Notes: generated by a model not told the origin, from the letters alone. Numbered from the stretch's first letter, positions 13,465 through 28,216 are shown. The stretch is 64,000 nt of DNA from Istiophorus platypterus (GCA_016859345.1 CM029114.1:13023501-13087500); one strand, 5' to 3'. Translations and numbers: made by a program.

Positions 13465-13626
13465 CATATTTGGGTGTCACTGTGAGCAAAAGGGAATTAA
13501 AGTCTCTCTGCATCTTCAAAGCATTAGAAAGAGTGAAGAGTAGCAGGCACAGACGAAAGTGACATTGGGGACAATTGCACCACAATGCACACAAAAACAC
13601 TAGTCCACAGCCCACACACATACACA
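11279..13626. other. Intergenic DNA, no gene seen
   Basis: AT-rich sequence with short ATT runs near 11489-11520, a CA tract at 13111-13133 and a long GT/GA repeat at 13401-13464. I see no exon, RNA gene or promoter I can defend. Confidence 0.55.
13401..13464. repeat. Compound (GT)25(GA)7 microsatellite
   Basis: A pure GT run (13401-13450) changes directly into GA (13451-13464). The junction is sharp, which is typical of a compound dinucleotide microsatellite. Confidence 0.95.
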
Positions 13627-13968
13627 AGGGTGACAAATTAAAGAAAACCTAAAGAAAAGGAGAGGAGAAACAGGGTGACAATAGCCCTATCCATCACTGA
13701 GCAGTTTGATGAGTATGAAAATGATGGGAGACATATGCTATGGCCTTTGCAGTCATCAAATCTCAACCCAGTCAAACACCAATGGGGGACATATTGAAAC
13801 AATGTGTTAAACAGCACTCTCCATCACCATCATCAAAAACCAAATGAATGACTTACAGAGACTCGTAAAATCAATGCCAAGGCACATTTAAGCTGTTGTC
13901 GCTGCTCTGTAGTGGCTCAACACCTCGCTAACACACCTAATGTTGGGGTTTCCTTTGGTTTGTCACCT
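13627..13968 (+). mobile_element. Short Tc1/mariner relic with both ends
   Basis: The left end AGGGTGACAAATTAAAGAAA (13627-13646) is mirrored by TTTCCTTTGGTTTGTCACCT near 13949-13968, giving inverted termini about 340 bp apart. Inside, the frame around 13735-13795 reads WPLQSSNLNPV then KHQWG, a decayed copy of the WPSQSPDLNPIEHLWG block containing the second catalytic aspartate of Tc1 transposases. Everything N-terminal is missing. The same family appears again near 61.5 kb. Confidence 0.75.
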
Positions 13969-16900
13969 TTCTCTAAGCGTAACCTGATACATGCGAGGGG
14001 AATGTATTTGGAAAAGTTTATGGAAAAGGAGAAAAAGCTAATCACAAAGGAAAAGGAAAATATGGGATAGAATATTAAAGAAAAGGTGAATAAATGTTGT
14101 CCAAGGATACGCAGAGCATGTGAAGTTACTATGTGTGCGTGTATCAAAGCCTCAGCCCCACAATATTTACCCTCCCCCCTTTTTGTATGTTCCAGCCAAG
14201 ATTGCTGCATTTTATTTATTTATTTATTTTTAATCAGGCTGAGTGCTTTTCTTATTTCTGTCATTTTACGCTATTCCACTTGCTACAGCACTTACTTAGA
14301 ATTATCACAGAAGGGTTCTGCTGCAGTCAGATGCAGAGAAACAGGAGCACACTCTGTCCTTATCTGAAATCTCATACACAAAGTAAGCCCCCTCATGCTG
14401 AGTGCATTTAGAGAAAGAATAACAAATGACAAGATACATCTCTTTAGGGTTTTCTTTATATTCTCTGTGTAGACATTTCTGCGTTTGCCTGTTTTTCCAT
14501 TTCTTTTTCTCTTTCTTTTAATGGTTGTGTGTCTGTGTGGTCCCTTATCCAACTCCCCTGTTGATTCTGATCTGAGATGAACCCATATCCGATTGGATCT
14601 TTCTTGCTCTCAGGGGGAGGGTCTGGAAATAGGCTTATCCTCTGATTGGATCATTTACCCCTGAGGGAAGGGTACAAGGGAGGTCAAAGAGAAAACCAAG
14701 CTATCATTTGGTTGGCACAGACAGGCGTCCTGCCTTAACTAGCAAACACATACACATACAGACACTAAATACATCAAGGTCTCCAGGGAGATTATGGCGA
14801 AGTGTTTGATGACCCCACAGAGAGAACAGCAAAGACATAAGAGTGTGATAACCTCAATAGACACAAACATGCGCCAAACTTGTGGACCCCAACAAGCTGC
14901 CAGAAAAAAAGTAGCTATCCAGGATTTATGGAGATCAGTAGTGTTTTGTGTTGGGGTACACTAAAGGAGGAGAGGGTGTAATATGGGCTTTGTCACAGTT
15001 TATATGATTTCTTTCGTGTCACACATTGTTTAGTTTTTTAAACAATTATACAGTCGACTTTTTATTCCTTCTGCTTTTTACGATTCACTGTTTTTTAGAT
15101 AATCCTCAGCACCAAAATGGTGTGAACCACAGCTGTGCCAGCGAGTTTGCAACCCTGCAAGAAACATCTGTCAAAAGCAAAGAAAGAGAACAGCTGAATA
15201 TTTTTTTTTGTGACAGATTAGCTTTGGGTTAGATCTGGTGTTTAAAATCAATATTTAAAAAAAAAGATAACCATAGAGACCCATAGAGGGAAAGTGTGAG
15301 ATCTACAAAAATGTCAGAATATTGCAGTTCACAAATGCTCAAACGCAGTAAGGCTCCCAAAATGTGAAAAAAAACTGTCAGAGAACACGGTTAACACACC
15401 AATTATTTAACAAACCTGCAATACTTGGCACCACTGATATATTATCGCCTTCAAGATTTTATGGCAAATGGGTTCACAAACATGTACACAACAGGCAGAT
15501 AAGCAGCAATTTACCACTTCACCTGGGGCCATGTTTCCAGCTACCTAGTGAAGATGAAACCCCAATAATCACTAACATCTTAGTTCTGTTACATCCTCTA
15601 CTAACTTCTGAAGAACATATCTGGTTGTTCAGTTTCTAAAAACTATCTTCTCTTCTCTTCTCTCTCCTTTTACCTTTGTGTTGTGCTTTCTCATTTTCTC
15701 TTCTCCTCCTGTCACCCTTAAAAAATATATCATTACCATTATTATTATTATTATCATTGTTGTTTTTGTTGTCATTATTATTGTTATTATTTTAATGAAA
15801 TACTAACTAATGAAACTGATTTGACTAGCACTGACTTGACTTGACTTGAAGGCTCCACTATGTTCAACAGGTAGTTGCTGACCTTTTCTGTCTGATGTTT
15901 GGTGCTGAGCGGGTAACGTTTTTTTTTTTCTTATTTGTTTGTTTTTTTGCTGAAAAGAGCTGCTTGCTGCATCTGGAAACAATGCTGATGAGAAAGATGG
16001 GACTTAACCAAAGCAGTAAAGTTGCAGGCCCTATAACCAAAATGCTATGAAAAGGTATAGTTACATGTACACTCTTGTATGAATTGTTACCCAGAATGAC
16101 AGCAACTCCTGTAGACACAAAAGTAGCAGGCTTCTCAAGGCAAACTGTTTCGGACTTTGTTGTTTTTTTTGCATGTGGGCACAAAGTGCTTCCAGCAGCT
16201 TGGATGGCTACTTGTGAAAGCTTTGGTCATCCTAACTTTAACTCAATATAGTTAACAAAATCATTAACAACAGGGCACCATAATAGCAGAGGAACTTTTA
16301 CAAGACTCACGAATACAGGAGCAGGGAGGCAATGCTGACCTGCACCTGCACACATCGAAGACAAATATGGGTAAACATGTCTTGAGGTGTTCCAGAGCTA
16401 AACAGTGGAATAAATAACTTCTAAATATTAATAGCTTATGTAATCATTCTCATTTCAGGGAACAAGTCAAAACCTATTTAAAGGAGGATATAAAACTGTA
16501 GACATGCTCTTAACAATCAGAACAAAGTTAATAATTTTGCACAGTTTGATTTTAATTTATTACATGTACTGTCAGTTATCTCCACGTCAGTTTAATGTGC
16601 ACCATTTTTGTCTTCATATCAAGAACCGTATTGATGTCAACTCACCAATTTCAGAAACATCAAAGACCACATTGTTACCCTTGACAGTGAATTTCATGCT
16701 GGCAGCCTGAATTTTCACATTGATTTTCAAATCTAAGTTAAACATCTCTTGAGCACACATGCAATAAAAGTGCATGTGTACCGATGTCCCCATCTCTCTG
16801 TCCCTAGAACACGCATGTGTGAGCAGTTGGTGTATATATAACACTCGTCTGAGAGAAGATAGAAATAGATCAAGCTGTGGCTTGTCATAGCAGGAGTTAG

Positions 16901-19900
16901 CCATAATGACAAGAGGTGTTAAAGGTGGAGGGGACGGGAGGTGAAGAAGAGAGGAGAACAGAAGCAGAGAGGGGTATTAAAAAAAACACAGAAGAAGGGT
17001 AGTGACAGAGCGTGTGGGAGGGAGGTGGAGAGAGATAAAGTCAAGAAGTGGGAGAAAGAACAAGTTGCCTGACGGTTGGAGAGAGAAATTTAAACAAAGA
17101 AAAAGAGGTATGAGGGTGAGACAATTATGGCCTCCCATTTAATTGGCCTGGATTGAGAGAAAAGAAACAAAAAAACCCCAAAAGTGCACAGTAGACATTA
17201 GATGGTTAGTTGATAGATTGGAAACGTTTGAAAATCGATAGCCATTCAGCCTTTTTTAAGAATAAAATGCCAGAATTTCAGTGGTTCCAACATCCTAGAT
17301 TTGAACAGTTGGTTGTTTTCTTAGTCTTCTGTATATGGTGCACTGAATATCAACGGATTTTGGATTGCTGGTTGGACAAAACAAGCAATTTCAAGATATC
17401 ATCTTAGGCTTCGGAAAACGTTGATGGGCATTTTTCACCATTTGTGCCAGCAGCTCATCTCACTCTCAGATTCGCTGACCCTTCATCCAAACTGTTGAAC
17501 CACATCCGTCGGCTGCTGTAATCAGCTGTTTTCTGAAAGGTTATTTACCAGCCAACTCCCTCTAGATCTTTTGTGTGGATTATGGAATGACATGGATACA
17601 CTGAAAGTCACTGTCCCATTAGACTTTGATGCCAATATATGCCAAAATCATATCATTAAATTCAAAAATTATGTGGGTACAAATGAGAGAGTACATGTAC
17701 AATGGAATGTGATACAAACAAACACATTTTCTCTTTGTAAGGTTTCTCTTTAAAGCAGACAGATGCCCATAATGGTGTCAGGACTAACTGGCACTCTCAT
17801 TATTTATTGTCTTTCTCACTGACTAATTGGTTAGAAAAAAAGAAATCCGCTGGTACTCTTACCATTATGTTTTGGCCTTAAAAGGTTAATACTGTTTTTT
17901 TTTTCCAGTGATATATATACTGTATATATGTATACAGCTTTGACAGAATGACCCTTTATTTGACAGAATAAATAAACTTGCTTCTGCAACGATGCAAACA
18001 ACTTTTCAAGCTGATTTGCCCAGTCAGTTTGTTTACTTCAGGGCTATGTTCTCCTCCAAATGTCTGCAGAGGATGTGTCAAGTTGGCCCCAGGCAGGCTG
18101 CCAGCTTACCTGCACAAACTGTCTTCTTTTCCATTGAAATAAAAATAAATAGCCATGGTGCCCACGGAAATGTATTGGTTTCTGTGATGGATATCTCCCT
18201 CACTCCACACTATTGACCTTCCTACTTAACCTTCTCTTCTTCTGCTGTTTAACATCCCAGCAAGAGAACCGGCCCGCGCTCAGCCATGCGTATCACCAAC
18301 ATTACAAACACACATGCGGGTTGCACAATTTCACCGGCACGCACAAACATGACACAGAGAGACATAAACAAACTAAGTCATGCATAACAGATCTGTTATG
18401 ACAGGTCTGATTTGATTTCCCTTTCTAGGACATGAGGCACTGTATGAGACGGAAAAAAAAAAACAGACATTCAGATGTATTTAACAAGTTACGCAACGTT
18501 GTCTAACAACCTTGCAGCTGAAGAGAAGCGAAAAAGAAACACAATTACTGAATATTCAACAAGGGGAAATGTGTACGTCCAAACAGATAAAGATAAGGAG
18601 CTAAAGACTGGCAGAGGAATCTTGTATTTTTTGAAATAAGGGAGACGAGCAAAACAGACATGGAAAATGAAAGGCAGAGATTGAGACAGAGGGACAAAGA
18701 GAGCACACACTATTTGCTAACTTGGTCAAACAAAAGTCCGCTTTCCAGCCTGTTGACAGGTAATCAATGACGAGTACAGGAGAAAATATGATAACATGAC
18801 AGAACACAAAGAGAGCACATACTGCAGGCGGACACAGAGGTAATGGCACACATACATACACATGCACCAGTGGACACACAGCCACGCAAACACACACACG
18901 AAGAATTTAAAGGTCATCAGCAAGTCTGACTACCCAGAAGACAGCTGGCAATCAATAGAAGAGAAGAAGGCTGTTATTTGGGTATTTCGAGTATTTTGTT
19001 CCCTTAGAGATGAGAAAACTTGGTTGTTGTTACAGCTGACCTTCAAACGAGTGGTCCAAATAGCACTCGAGGACATTTCATTACATTTTTCTCCTCTCTG
19101 TGCAGCCACCAAAGAATTTTCAAAATGAGATACAAATGTATAAACAAAAACAACGAGAATGACCATCTCTTGCCCTGCTATAAACATTTATTTATGCAGT
19201 AGAATCTGTTGCACTAGGCATGATCTCTCTCTTCCCTTTGTGTTATGTAAGATTTTATCCAAACTCATGCAGCTGTTCTGTCTTCTGAAGAGTACGTAAT
19301 ATAAGTGTTTTATTCTATTATAAGTCTGTAGCCCCTAGAATACCTCTCTCTATACCTACAACACTGGCAGACTGTTGAACATTTCTGAGAATTAATGCAC
19401 GTTTGTGTCTGTCTCCATGTTAAAGAGACATTCATATCAAGTCGGTGACAGCGCTCCGTGAAATGAGAGCTCTCATCCATTTTGAGAGATACTTAATGGA
19501 TGTAAAATGGGTTTACACAAGTGTGTGTTTCCTTGTGTAAGCATGGCAGTATGGGATTATGCATGTGCAAGGATCAGTTGGAGTTTGTTTAGGTCTACCA
19601 TTGTCACTGAACCACACACGCTATATTGCTCCTGTTGAATTAATGTGATCTGCAGTTTGTAGCCTTTTGATGTGTAAATTCTGCTCGGCTGAATACACCT
19701 GAAACGTTTCCAAGATATAGAGAGGCCAAGGGGTATCCTGAGGAGCACTGCAAGGACAGATTTCAAGGAAGCAGGAAAGGAATATTAGCATGTAGCTTAT
19801 TATTTACCCTGGGCGGCAAAGATAATATAGGTGTCTCTGAGGGATTAAAGCCTTCTGCTGCATCTGGTCACAAACTTTTTTCTACCTCCGGGCTTGTACA

Positions 19901-20158
19901 GGAAGCCTGTACAGATGCTGTTTGTTTGGGGAATAAATGTGGAGTATAGCAAGCATAGTCTCAGGTAATTCTACTCATACAATGTAAATACACAAACAAA
20001 CATGTACACACAGAAAAAAAAGTAAGAATTGAGTGTGCTTAACCTCTGTGTCTGCAGAAACACAGCCTCATCCTCCTTATCGGGGGCAGCTGACATAAAC
20101 GATGCTGGCTCAAGTAGTTAAGCAGAAAATCATGCAGTTATTGGGGTGTTTACTATAT

Positions 20159-20211
20159 CACATGCGCGCGCACACGCACACACACACACATACACACACA
20201 TACACACACAC
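20159..20211. repeat. Alternating purine-pyrimidine tract with GC core
   Basis: Fifty-three bases of strict alternation: CACATGCGCGCGCACACGC passing into CA and TACACA repeats. The GCGCGCGC core followed by CA is a favourable composition for Z-DNA. Confidence 0.9.
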
Positions 20212-21399
20212 TCACACATGCACACACAAAGAACAGACATTCTCTGGGGACACTCACGTCTCTCGTCTCTCTGCTTGATAATCTATCTCCATTAGGCACA
20301 AGTGATAGGTTCTGATTAATAGGGGCACAAGCAATAAAGACACACATACACAAAAAACACACAGACATACTGACATAAACTCTTATTAGCCAAGCACAAC
20401 ACTCAACAATGCAATCGCAAGGATGTATCATTGATGTGTCAGTCATAAATGAAAATACAGTCTATAAAATTAAGAGATGCATTTATTCGTTTTTTTTACC
20501 TCAGGGATTTCACATTTTTCATTGTTGCAGGATATACACCGCACCACCTGTGGAGAATACATGTGAGTTCTTGTGCACAAGCAGGATACAATCAAAACAT
20601 TGCTTGCAAGTTAATTTCAAATGAGGCTGAAAAATTGTCAACTTGTCCCTTTTTGTTAATTCTCAGTTTGCACTACCAGGAACAATTTGTATCTGTTTAT
20701 ATCCAGTGGAAGCTACGAATTAACTTAACATACAATTGCCTGACCTCCATAGTTTGCTTTTCGTAAAGTCTAAACATTCCTTTCAAGATTGAAATCCAGC
20801 AAAATGCAGGTTGTTTTGGACAATACCCTTAGGGTCAGATAAATGTTTTTACAGTGTCAATTACTTGGTAACTTGTTAATGAGAAGCGCTGTGTTGCCAC
20901 ATCCCACAATGGGTCAATTAGACAGGAAATCTGTAGAGCCATTAGTACCTTAATTGTCGTCCAGAAGAATAACTCAAGCTTTACTTTGTCTCAATTCCTA
21001 GGATGTGCACTCACCAGCAGATCCAGCTAAGCCCCTTTGCATTCCACCTTTCATTATATAACCAGAAATAGATTTGAGTCAAGAGTTTTTCACACACAGA
21101 GCCCACAATACAAGCTTCTCCACTCTCTGTGACACAGCCTCTAGACACAGCAATTTCATTTTTTGCCTGTGTCCAGCTCCATATCTGTTCTCCCAGTTGG
21201 CATGCATGCAAAATCATGTATGAGGCATGTGTGCACACACACACATACATAGTCACAGATGGACACACATGAGCAAAGAGCATGCAGTGCACCTACATGA
21301 AACAACAGTGTATTATTTCCCCTGTGGCTTTGAATGGCAGGGTTGAGTAGGAACATTGAACCAGATGCTCTTTAATCCTGTAATGAGAAAAAGAGCCAA

Positions 21400-21400
<1 letters not shown>

Positions 21401-21436
<36 letters not shown>
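21401..21436. repeat. (CA)n microsatellite
   Basis: An uninterrupted run of about 18 CA units. Confidence 0.95.
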
Positions 21437-21439
<3 letters not shown>

Positions 21440-22386
21440 CCAATAATCTGTTAGATGCAATGCTGCTCTTTTAATCTCAATCCCTCTCTCCCTTATAATG
21501 ATGACACTCAGGCTGGCTCTCTTCTATTGCTACTAATCATTTTTATATCTCACTACATACTCTGAGAAACATGGATTAATTTAGTGTAGCTGTTTGTTCA
21601 GTCCTAACAGACCAAGAGGAGGAGTGAGAGGCTGATTAGCATAAAGACAGACAGATGTGAGGACAGACAGATGTACACGGATCTGGGTTCAGAACGCGCC
21701 AGAGAGTCTGGTCATACTGAGCAGTCAGGATTAAGTTTGGCAAAGAAAACAGGGCAAATATGACAACATGTTCATGTCTTCTGAAAATTAAAAATGTTTG
21801 AATGTTCATGAAAGTGTGTGCATTCATATTGTGGGTGTGGTTGCGATGTGCGTATGAGTGTTTCCAGTTGTGTGCATACAAACTGCAATCCACCAAACAG
21901 ACTCGAGTAACTAGGCAACTGATTCACTCTTAAATCTTTTAAAACCTCAGATACTATTGTCATTGTTTTAAAAAGTGCACACACATTTGAGTCAAACACA
22001 CATACGCATGCAGATGCACACAAGCACAGAAAATCCCTATGTGGCAAGTGTGGTATACTTAGAATATAAACACACCATTTCTAAGCTGCAAAAACTTTGA
22101 AAGAAATTCTCTCCCAGACCCGCTGGCATCTAGAAATAGACAACAGGGAGAGCACATCACATGCATTGTTTAGGCTTGAGATGTTGGATGGATAGATAGA
22201 AACTACATGTATGCTAAGTGAAAGGATAAGGAATGAGAGAGAGGGACAGGGGGAGAGAAGGGTGAGGAAGGGAGGTAATCACAGTTCCACCCAAACAGAT
22301 CTTTCTCCAGCATGGCTGGGCTAAAAATCAATAGCACTTCTCCCACTCCCTCGCTCTGTCACCAGCGCTGCCCACAACAAACTTTA

Positions 22387-22440
22387 ACACGCACACACAC
22401 ACACACAGACACACACACACACACACACATACAAACACAA
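22387..22440. repeat. Interrupted (CA)n microsatellite
   Basis: Two CA runs separated by a GACA interruption, with CA-rich sequence continuing downstream. Confidence 0.9.
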
Positions 22441-22945
22441 TTTGTTGACAGAGAGAGATAAAGCACGAACACACACAGACAAATGCACACATGCATACAC
22501 AACAGATGATGCACAGATCACATTAACAAGCTCACACATGGAGTCACACCCGTGGGCCATCTAACTGCCACCAGATATGAGAGTTTGATCAATACACTAA
22601 TATCAGTGTTTACACCAGCCACACTCTTCTCTGATCTCACTTTTCTTTTCTTTTCGCCACCTTTGCTTGCCAAGGAAAAAAACAACATACACATACACTC
22701 CTATTTATCATAAATGTGCAAAAAATGTGCATGACACACTCATGTAGTTAGACTGTTTGCATTTGAATGCTTTACACACACACATATCCACAAGCAAGAG
22801 GATGAAGTGCAGGGAGTCAGCCTGAATAGGAATGAGTTGGTTTCCGTTCTGCCACTTGCATACAATCATGCACATTAACTTGTTATTATGCCCTTACCAA
22901 GACTGTTCCTTTGTGTGTCTCTGATTTTGCATTTGTACATACCCT

Positions 22946-22946
<1 letters not shown>

Positions 22947-22982
<36 letters not shown>

Positions 22983-22992
22983 ATGTGTGTGT
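22947..22992. repeat. (GT)n microsatellite
   Basis: About 17 pure GT units to 22980, then GCAT and a further short GT run. Confidence 0.95.
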
Positions 22993-25161
22993 TTGACTAT
23001 GTGTGTGTCAGGATAATGACTTGTTTGTTTATTTGCCGTTTGACACTGGTCCGCCCTCTCCTATTGATTAGTGCTGCTGCCTCTCTCTTTAGATCTCCTC
23101 CCAGTTGGCTGTTTATGAAAACAGTATTGTTGGAGAAACAAGCACTTTGCCTAAAGGCTTCAAATGCTTGGTGCTGTGATTTCACAGGTGGTCATAGTGA
23201 GACATATCCAATTCCCATGGGTGGACGTGACCGCTAAACACCAGTCGTGCTTGCACGGAACCGGTAGGCCACTTAATGCCTTTCTGTCACTCAAACTGGA
23301 CAACATTTTGGGTTCTATCACCCCGTCTTCATCATTTTCATTCATCTCTTACACACGTGCCCATGTGTATTCACACAGCCATTCAAACAGATCTGGCGGT
23401 AAGTCTGACGTCGGTAGGCTGGTTGAGTGGGTGACATATTGCAGCCCGTCTTGTGGGTCTAAAACAAAGTACCCATGGTGCTGCCAACAAATCTATGGAA
23501 AGCATTAAGCGGTGGCTTGGAAATCAACCTCATCATTTAGAGACACACGTACACTCACTCTCGTTCACATCTACACACACACTTTTCCACCCTGAACAAT
23601 CCCGATTCTGCAGACTTCCATAGTGCTTAATGTTATTCTAAGCCACCTGCTTTCAGCAATAGATTATGGTTAATCTCTTTATAGCCCTAACTCTGTTTCA
23701 TCTATATCAGGAATCTAAACTAAGGTATTCACCCTTTGGCCCACAATACAACTGAATCACAGAATCACTAAGCTATGGAAACAATTGTTGTAAGCAGAAA
23801 AGATATTTATCCACCTTGTGTATTACATGCCCCATCTATTTGGATGAAAATGTGAATGTAAACAAATCTAATTAGAGCTGCTGGATACAAGTCTTCACTA
23901 TCATATCTGTCAAATAGAAACAGCAATCTCACATTCTCTCCTCCTCCCATTTCTACCTCTGCTCCCCACCAACATCCCCCACTCTATAGCCTCTCTCCTC
24001 TTCTCACCTCTATCTCCATCCCTCCATCTTTTCCATTTCCTCAAAGCGCTTACCTCCCTATCCCCTTAGCTTCCCTCCATCCCTTGAGGAGAGAGATACT
24101 ATCTGTTCACCCCGCCCCCCTGCATCCCTGTCCTCTTGACCCACATGAAGGACAAAGCAGCCCAAGACAGCAAACTTAGCTAAGGCCTAAACGCTTGAGA
24201 AGAATCCCCTTTCATTCTTTGTCCTTTCTTGAAACATGTCTGCTGTGGACATTTTTCCTGTCACCCAAACTGTGCATCTCTAGGGCCTCATTTTTGCAAG
24301 TCATTAACATGTATTTCTGTCTCCTTTGCCTCCAGCATAAAGACATATCCATTTTCAGAACTCCATATCTATCTATCACAGCTCCATAAAAAACCCAAGA
24401 TCGCCAAAAGCTCTATACAGGGTCATGCTATGATTAAACAATAGTGTGAAAAATCAATCCAATGCCTCAAAAATTTGCAGACTGAGGCGAGGTGAGGAGT
24501 TTGGAGAGGACAGTTATGAGCCTGAGAACTCAGCCAGCAATGAAACCCAGTGTGATGGTTTACTAACTATGAGGAAACAAAGAAAATGAGAGGAGATTGT
24601 GAATATTCAAACAGATGAACGACAACTTGAAGGCCTATGAATCACTAAGGGAGCAAGGCAAGGAAAACAGGAGGTTGGAAGATATACAGAGAGAACTATT
24701 GAATTTGAACTAATAAATTTATCCAATGTGAGCAAAATAAATGAATCCTTTACTTCTAACAAAAAAAGCAGTTCGTTGACTATTTATGTGCCTACTCCAG
24801 TACTTTCTTTACCTATCCAAGAGCGAACATATTATTTTATTATTTGCAATAACTACTCCCACTCTTCAGTGCCAAATTAGATTCATCTGAAGCCAGCACA
24901 AACCAATAAAGAAATGCGCAGGTAGTTTTAGAAAAAGGTGGGTTGGCATAGTAGCTAGGCTGCTACTTTTTCAGCTGATTATCTAACAATCTGTGGGCAA
25001 TGTAGTTGTTTAAAATTTTTTTAAAAAATCCCTGGCAGGATGACCTCAGCACATCTCTCTCGTTTATACATACATATCTCAAGGAACAGATGATTACTTG
25101 TCACAGGCTCACAAAGCTACTGGGTAAGACACATTCCTGCATCCAGAAACAAACCTCCACA

Positions 25162-25193
<32 letters not shown>

Positions 25194-28090
25194 ATGAATA
25201 CTTGCCTTATACTAGCCTGATACACAAAAAATGCATCCCAGTGAAACCTTGTAGCTAAGCTTGCATGGCGGCACCATCCATCGAACAAAACAGCAGGACC
25301 GCTGTAACTCACCTCTGACTACAGTAGGTCAACTGCATCTTTATTCCCGAAATCAGCCCCATTAATAATTCATCCGACTCCATCAATATTTCAGTCATAA
25401 GCAGTCATATTTCTGTCCTGCCTGTAAGACTAAATCATTGATGGCCAACGGAACTCTTAAAAACAACACAGCAGAGAGTCGTGTGCATGTGTATGTGTGG
25501 TCTGTCCATCCAGACACGTGAGCTGCTCACCGTGGGCACATCAGTGACCTCTCTTCACTATATCTCTTCCCCATCCTCCATGATTTGCTACAATCCTCAA
25601 ATCACTTCTGCAACAGTGATTTAATACTCTGGGCAGCAGAGTCTATGCTGCTGATTAAAAGGAAATTAGTCTTTATTTTTAAACTGCATCATCAGTTGAG
25701 ACTTATCTCCAGGCCCTTACTGGGAAGTCCCATGGTTTCATGCTGAAATTGCTTTTCTGGGCAACTATCAAGTTTTCAAAGCAATTTACTGGAAGTGTAA
25801 TGGCTTTCACATTGTTGTTCAGTTCATGAAGAATGTCAGGCCTCACTTAAGGCTGTAGTGACCAGGTAGCTTTGGAGCAAAAGCAAACCCAGCTATTCCT
25901 TCTTCTTCTAAGATGAGAAGTGAGAATAGAATTGTTCTCCTTCTGCACCAGACACTTTATGCTAAAGCAATTAACTTGCACAAAGATTCAAATGGCTGCA
26001 TAGTTTTACAAGACCAATGTAAAAGAGACAAGGATGTTGTACATCATTCAAAAAAAAGAACTCTTTTACAGGTGAATGGGGCAAGACTGCCACATGAAAG
26101 CCATACCAGCGTCACTAACACGAGAGCTTGCAAAATTTCTTCACAGCTCCCTGGTTTCATTGTCATCAGTATTCACTGACCAGAATGGATGAGAGTAATA
26201 GCTGGTAAAATGGCCTGGCTGTCACAGAGCAAATTACTTTCATTTTGACGCAGCACCATCAAGCAGCAAAAGCCACTGACATGTAAATTTGAGACCAGAC
26301 AGAAAAAAAAAGAAAAAGGCACTCACACAGAAGTCATTGACATGTAAATACCAATGGGGGGAGATGAGAGATGAAAGAGAGAGAGAGAGGGTAAAAAAAG
26401 ACAGAGAGAGAGATGGAGTCAAAGCGACAGAAGGTTTTTGAGTTTTGAAGTGCGGTAATGGTCCTCATTATTATTCAGGTGTAATTTAAGCGAATAGGTG
26501 GGCAATTTGATTGATAGAATCTTGCATGAGGCTTTCGCTTTTGATATAAGCCATGAAGAATGGAAATAACACTGCTCTTTTTGAGTATCCCGCTCCCTTA
26601 CACTATCTCTCCTCCCCAGCCAAGTGCTGCACCACCCATGTGAGACAGGGTTGTACATGAGTCACATAATATCCTCTCTTTGCACCGAAATGGCTTCCTC
26701 AGCGTGTCAGGCACTGTGCTCCAATTGCTGTCTCTGTTGCATCTCGGGCCTATGCTGTATGAGTGATGACAGGGAGCAACTGGCTTCCATTGGGATCTAA
26801 TCAAATGTGAGGGCCCATGCGGCTGCAGCCTGATAGAGAGGCGCTTTAACAGAGCTGCTCAGGGGAGACTCATCCATCAACCTGCAACCAACCAAAGAGC
26901 ACCAGGCTACTGCTGGCAGTGATGGAGAGCTCGCTGACTGACTCAATGGAGGTGTGTCTAAGTGTCTGTCTGCACATGCGTGTGCTTGCATGAATGCATA
27001 GATGCAACAGATATGCAGCATAAGAGGAGATAACCATGTTATCCCCTGATTTAACCCAGACTTCAAAATGAGTTATGTTTGACAGAGTGGATATCTTGTA
27101 TCTGACAAGTCTGGTAACGCAGTTATTTGACATCAGATGAGGCCTTCAAGAACACAGCAGCAGCAAAGAGCACGGTTCGTGAAATTTACTGGCAGTATCA
27201 CTGTCTTATCACTGACTGAAAGTTATCAGTCATCACTTAATACTGATAGGTGTCCATTGTTGTCTCTTCTAAGATGCACATTGCTCTTAGAATGCCAACC
27301 ATTATGGATTTTTTTTTTATTCTGGATGTCTATAGGTAAATCAACAATGACATCTGCAATTTTTTTTGTTTTTTTGTTTTTTTTTAATCAAGCAAAAAAG
27401 GACAAGATCAGTGGAGTCTGGGAAACTCAGCATTTGAGCTTTAGGTTTTGAATTAAAGGAAAAATTTTCAGTGGAGCGGAGAAAAAGAAAGATACTGTGT
27501 GAACAATGGATTCAGAGAACAGATCATAGCAAGATTATCTCTTTCCTTAGCTTTTGGGAGAACAGACAGAAATATGAAAAGCGAGAAAACCTAGAGCGAA
27601 AGAAAGAAGACAGAAGAAAGAAATGAAATTAATGAGCATCTGATAAGGATCAAATGATTTACTGAGTTCAAAATAAGCGATGGGGTAGAGGGTGTGAGTG
27701 TGTCTTCCTGATTCTTTATCAGTGCAGACAGCAGGCCTATGAGGTCAGTACCTAATAACAGTGGAGGTTAGATTTCTATCTTTTACTCCCCCTTCTCTAT
27801 CTTTCTATCTGAATACTGGCCTCTCTCCAAGCTACTGTCTGAGATACTTTTAGGTGCAAAGAATCCAGATAATATTAGTGAAATGTTGCCAGGTATTAGC
27901 ACACACACACACACACACACAAACACACGCTTTCCACACAGCCATAATTCACTCCCATAATTAAATATCTGGCTGCTGACTGGGCCAATTTAATCCAAAT
28001 TAATTCCAAACTCCGATACGCTCACAGATACGCCAGATCACACTGAGACTCTGGGTTGGGCGATGTTTGGAGACATGGAAAGTGAATAAC

Positions 28091-28216
28091 GAGAGAGAGA
28101 GAAAAGAAAAAAGAAGGAAAGATAGGAGTGGAAGGAAAAAAAAAAAAGAAGAGAAGAGGAGAGGAATAGAAACAGAGAAGAGAAGAAGAAGAGAGCAGAA
28201 AAAAAAAAAAGAGAGA
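28091..28216. repeat. Purine-rich (GA/A) tract
   Basis: Across 126 bases the plus strand is A or G except for about five positions. It combines GAGAGA, AAGAAG and poly-A blocks. Long polypurine-polypyrimidine stretches can form triplex DNA. It lies immediately before the duplicated module and TG repeat at 28.3 kb. Confidence 0.9.
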
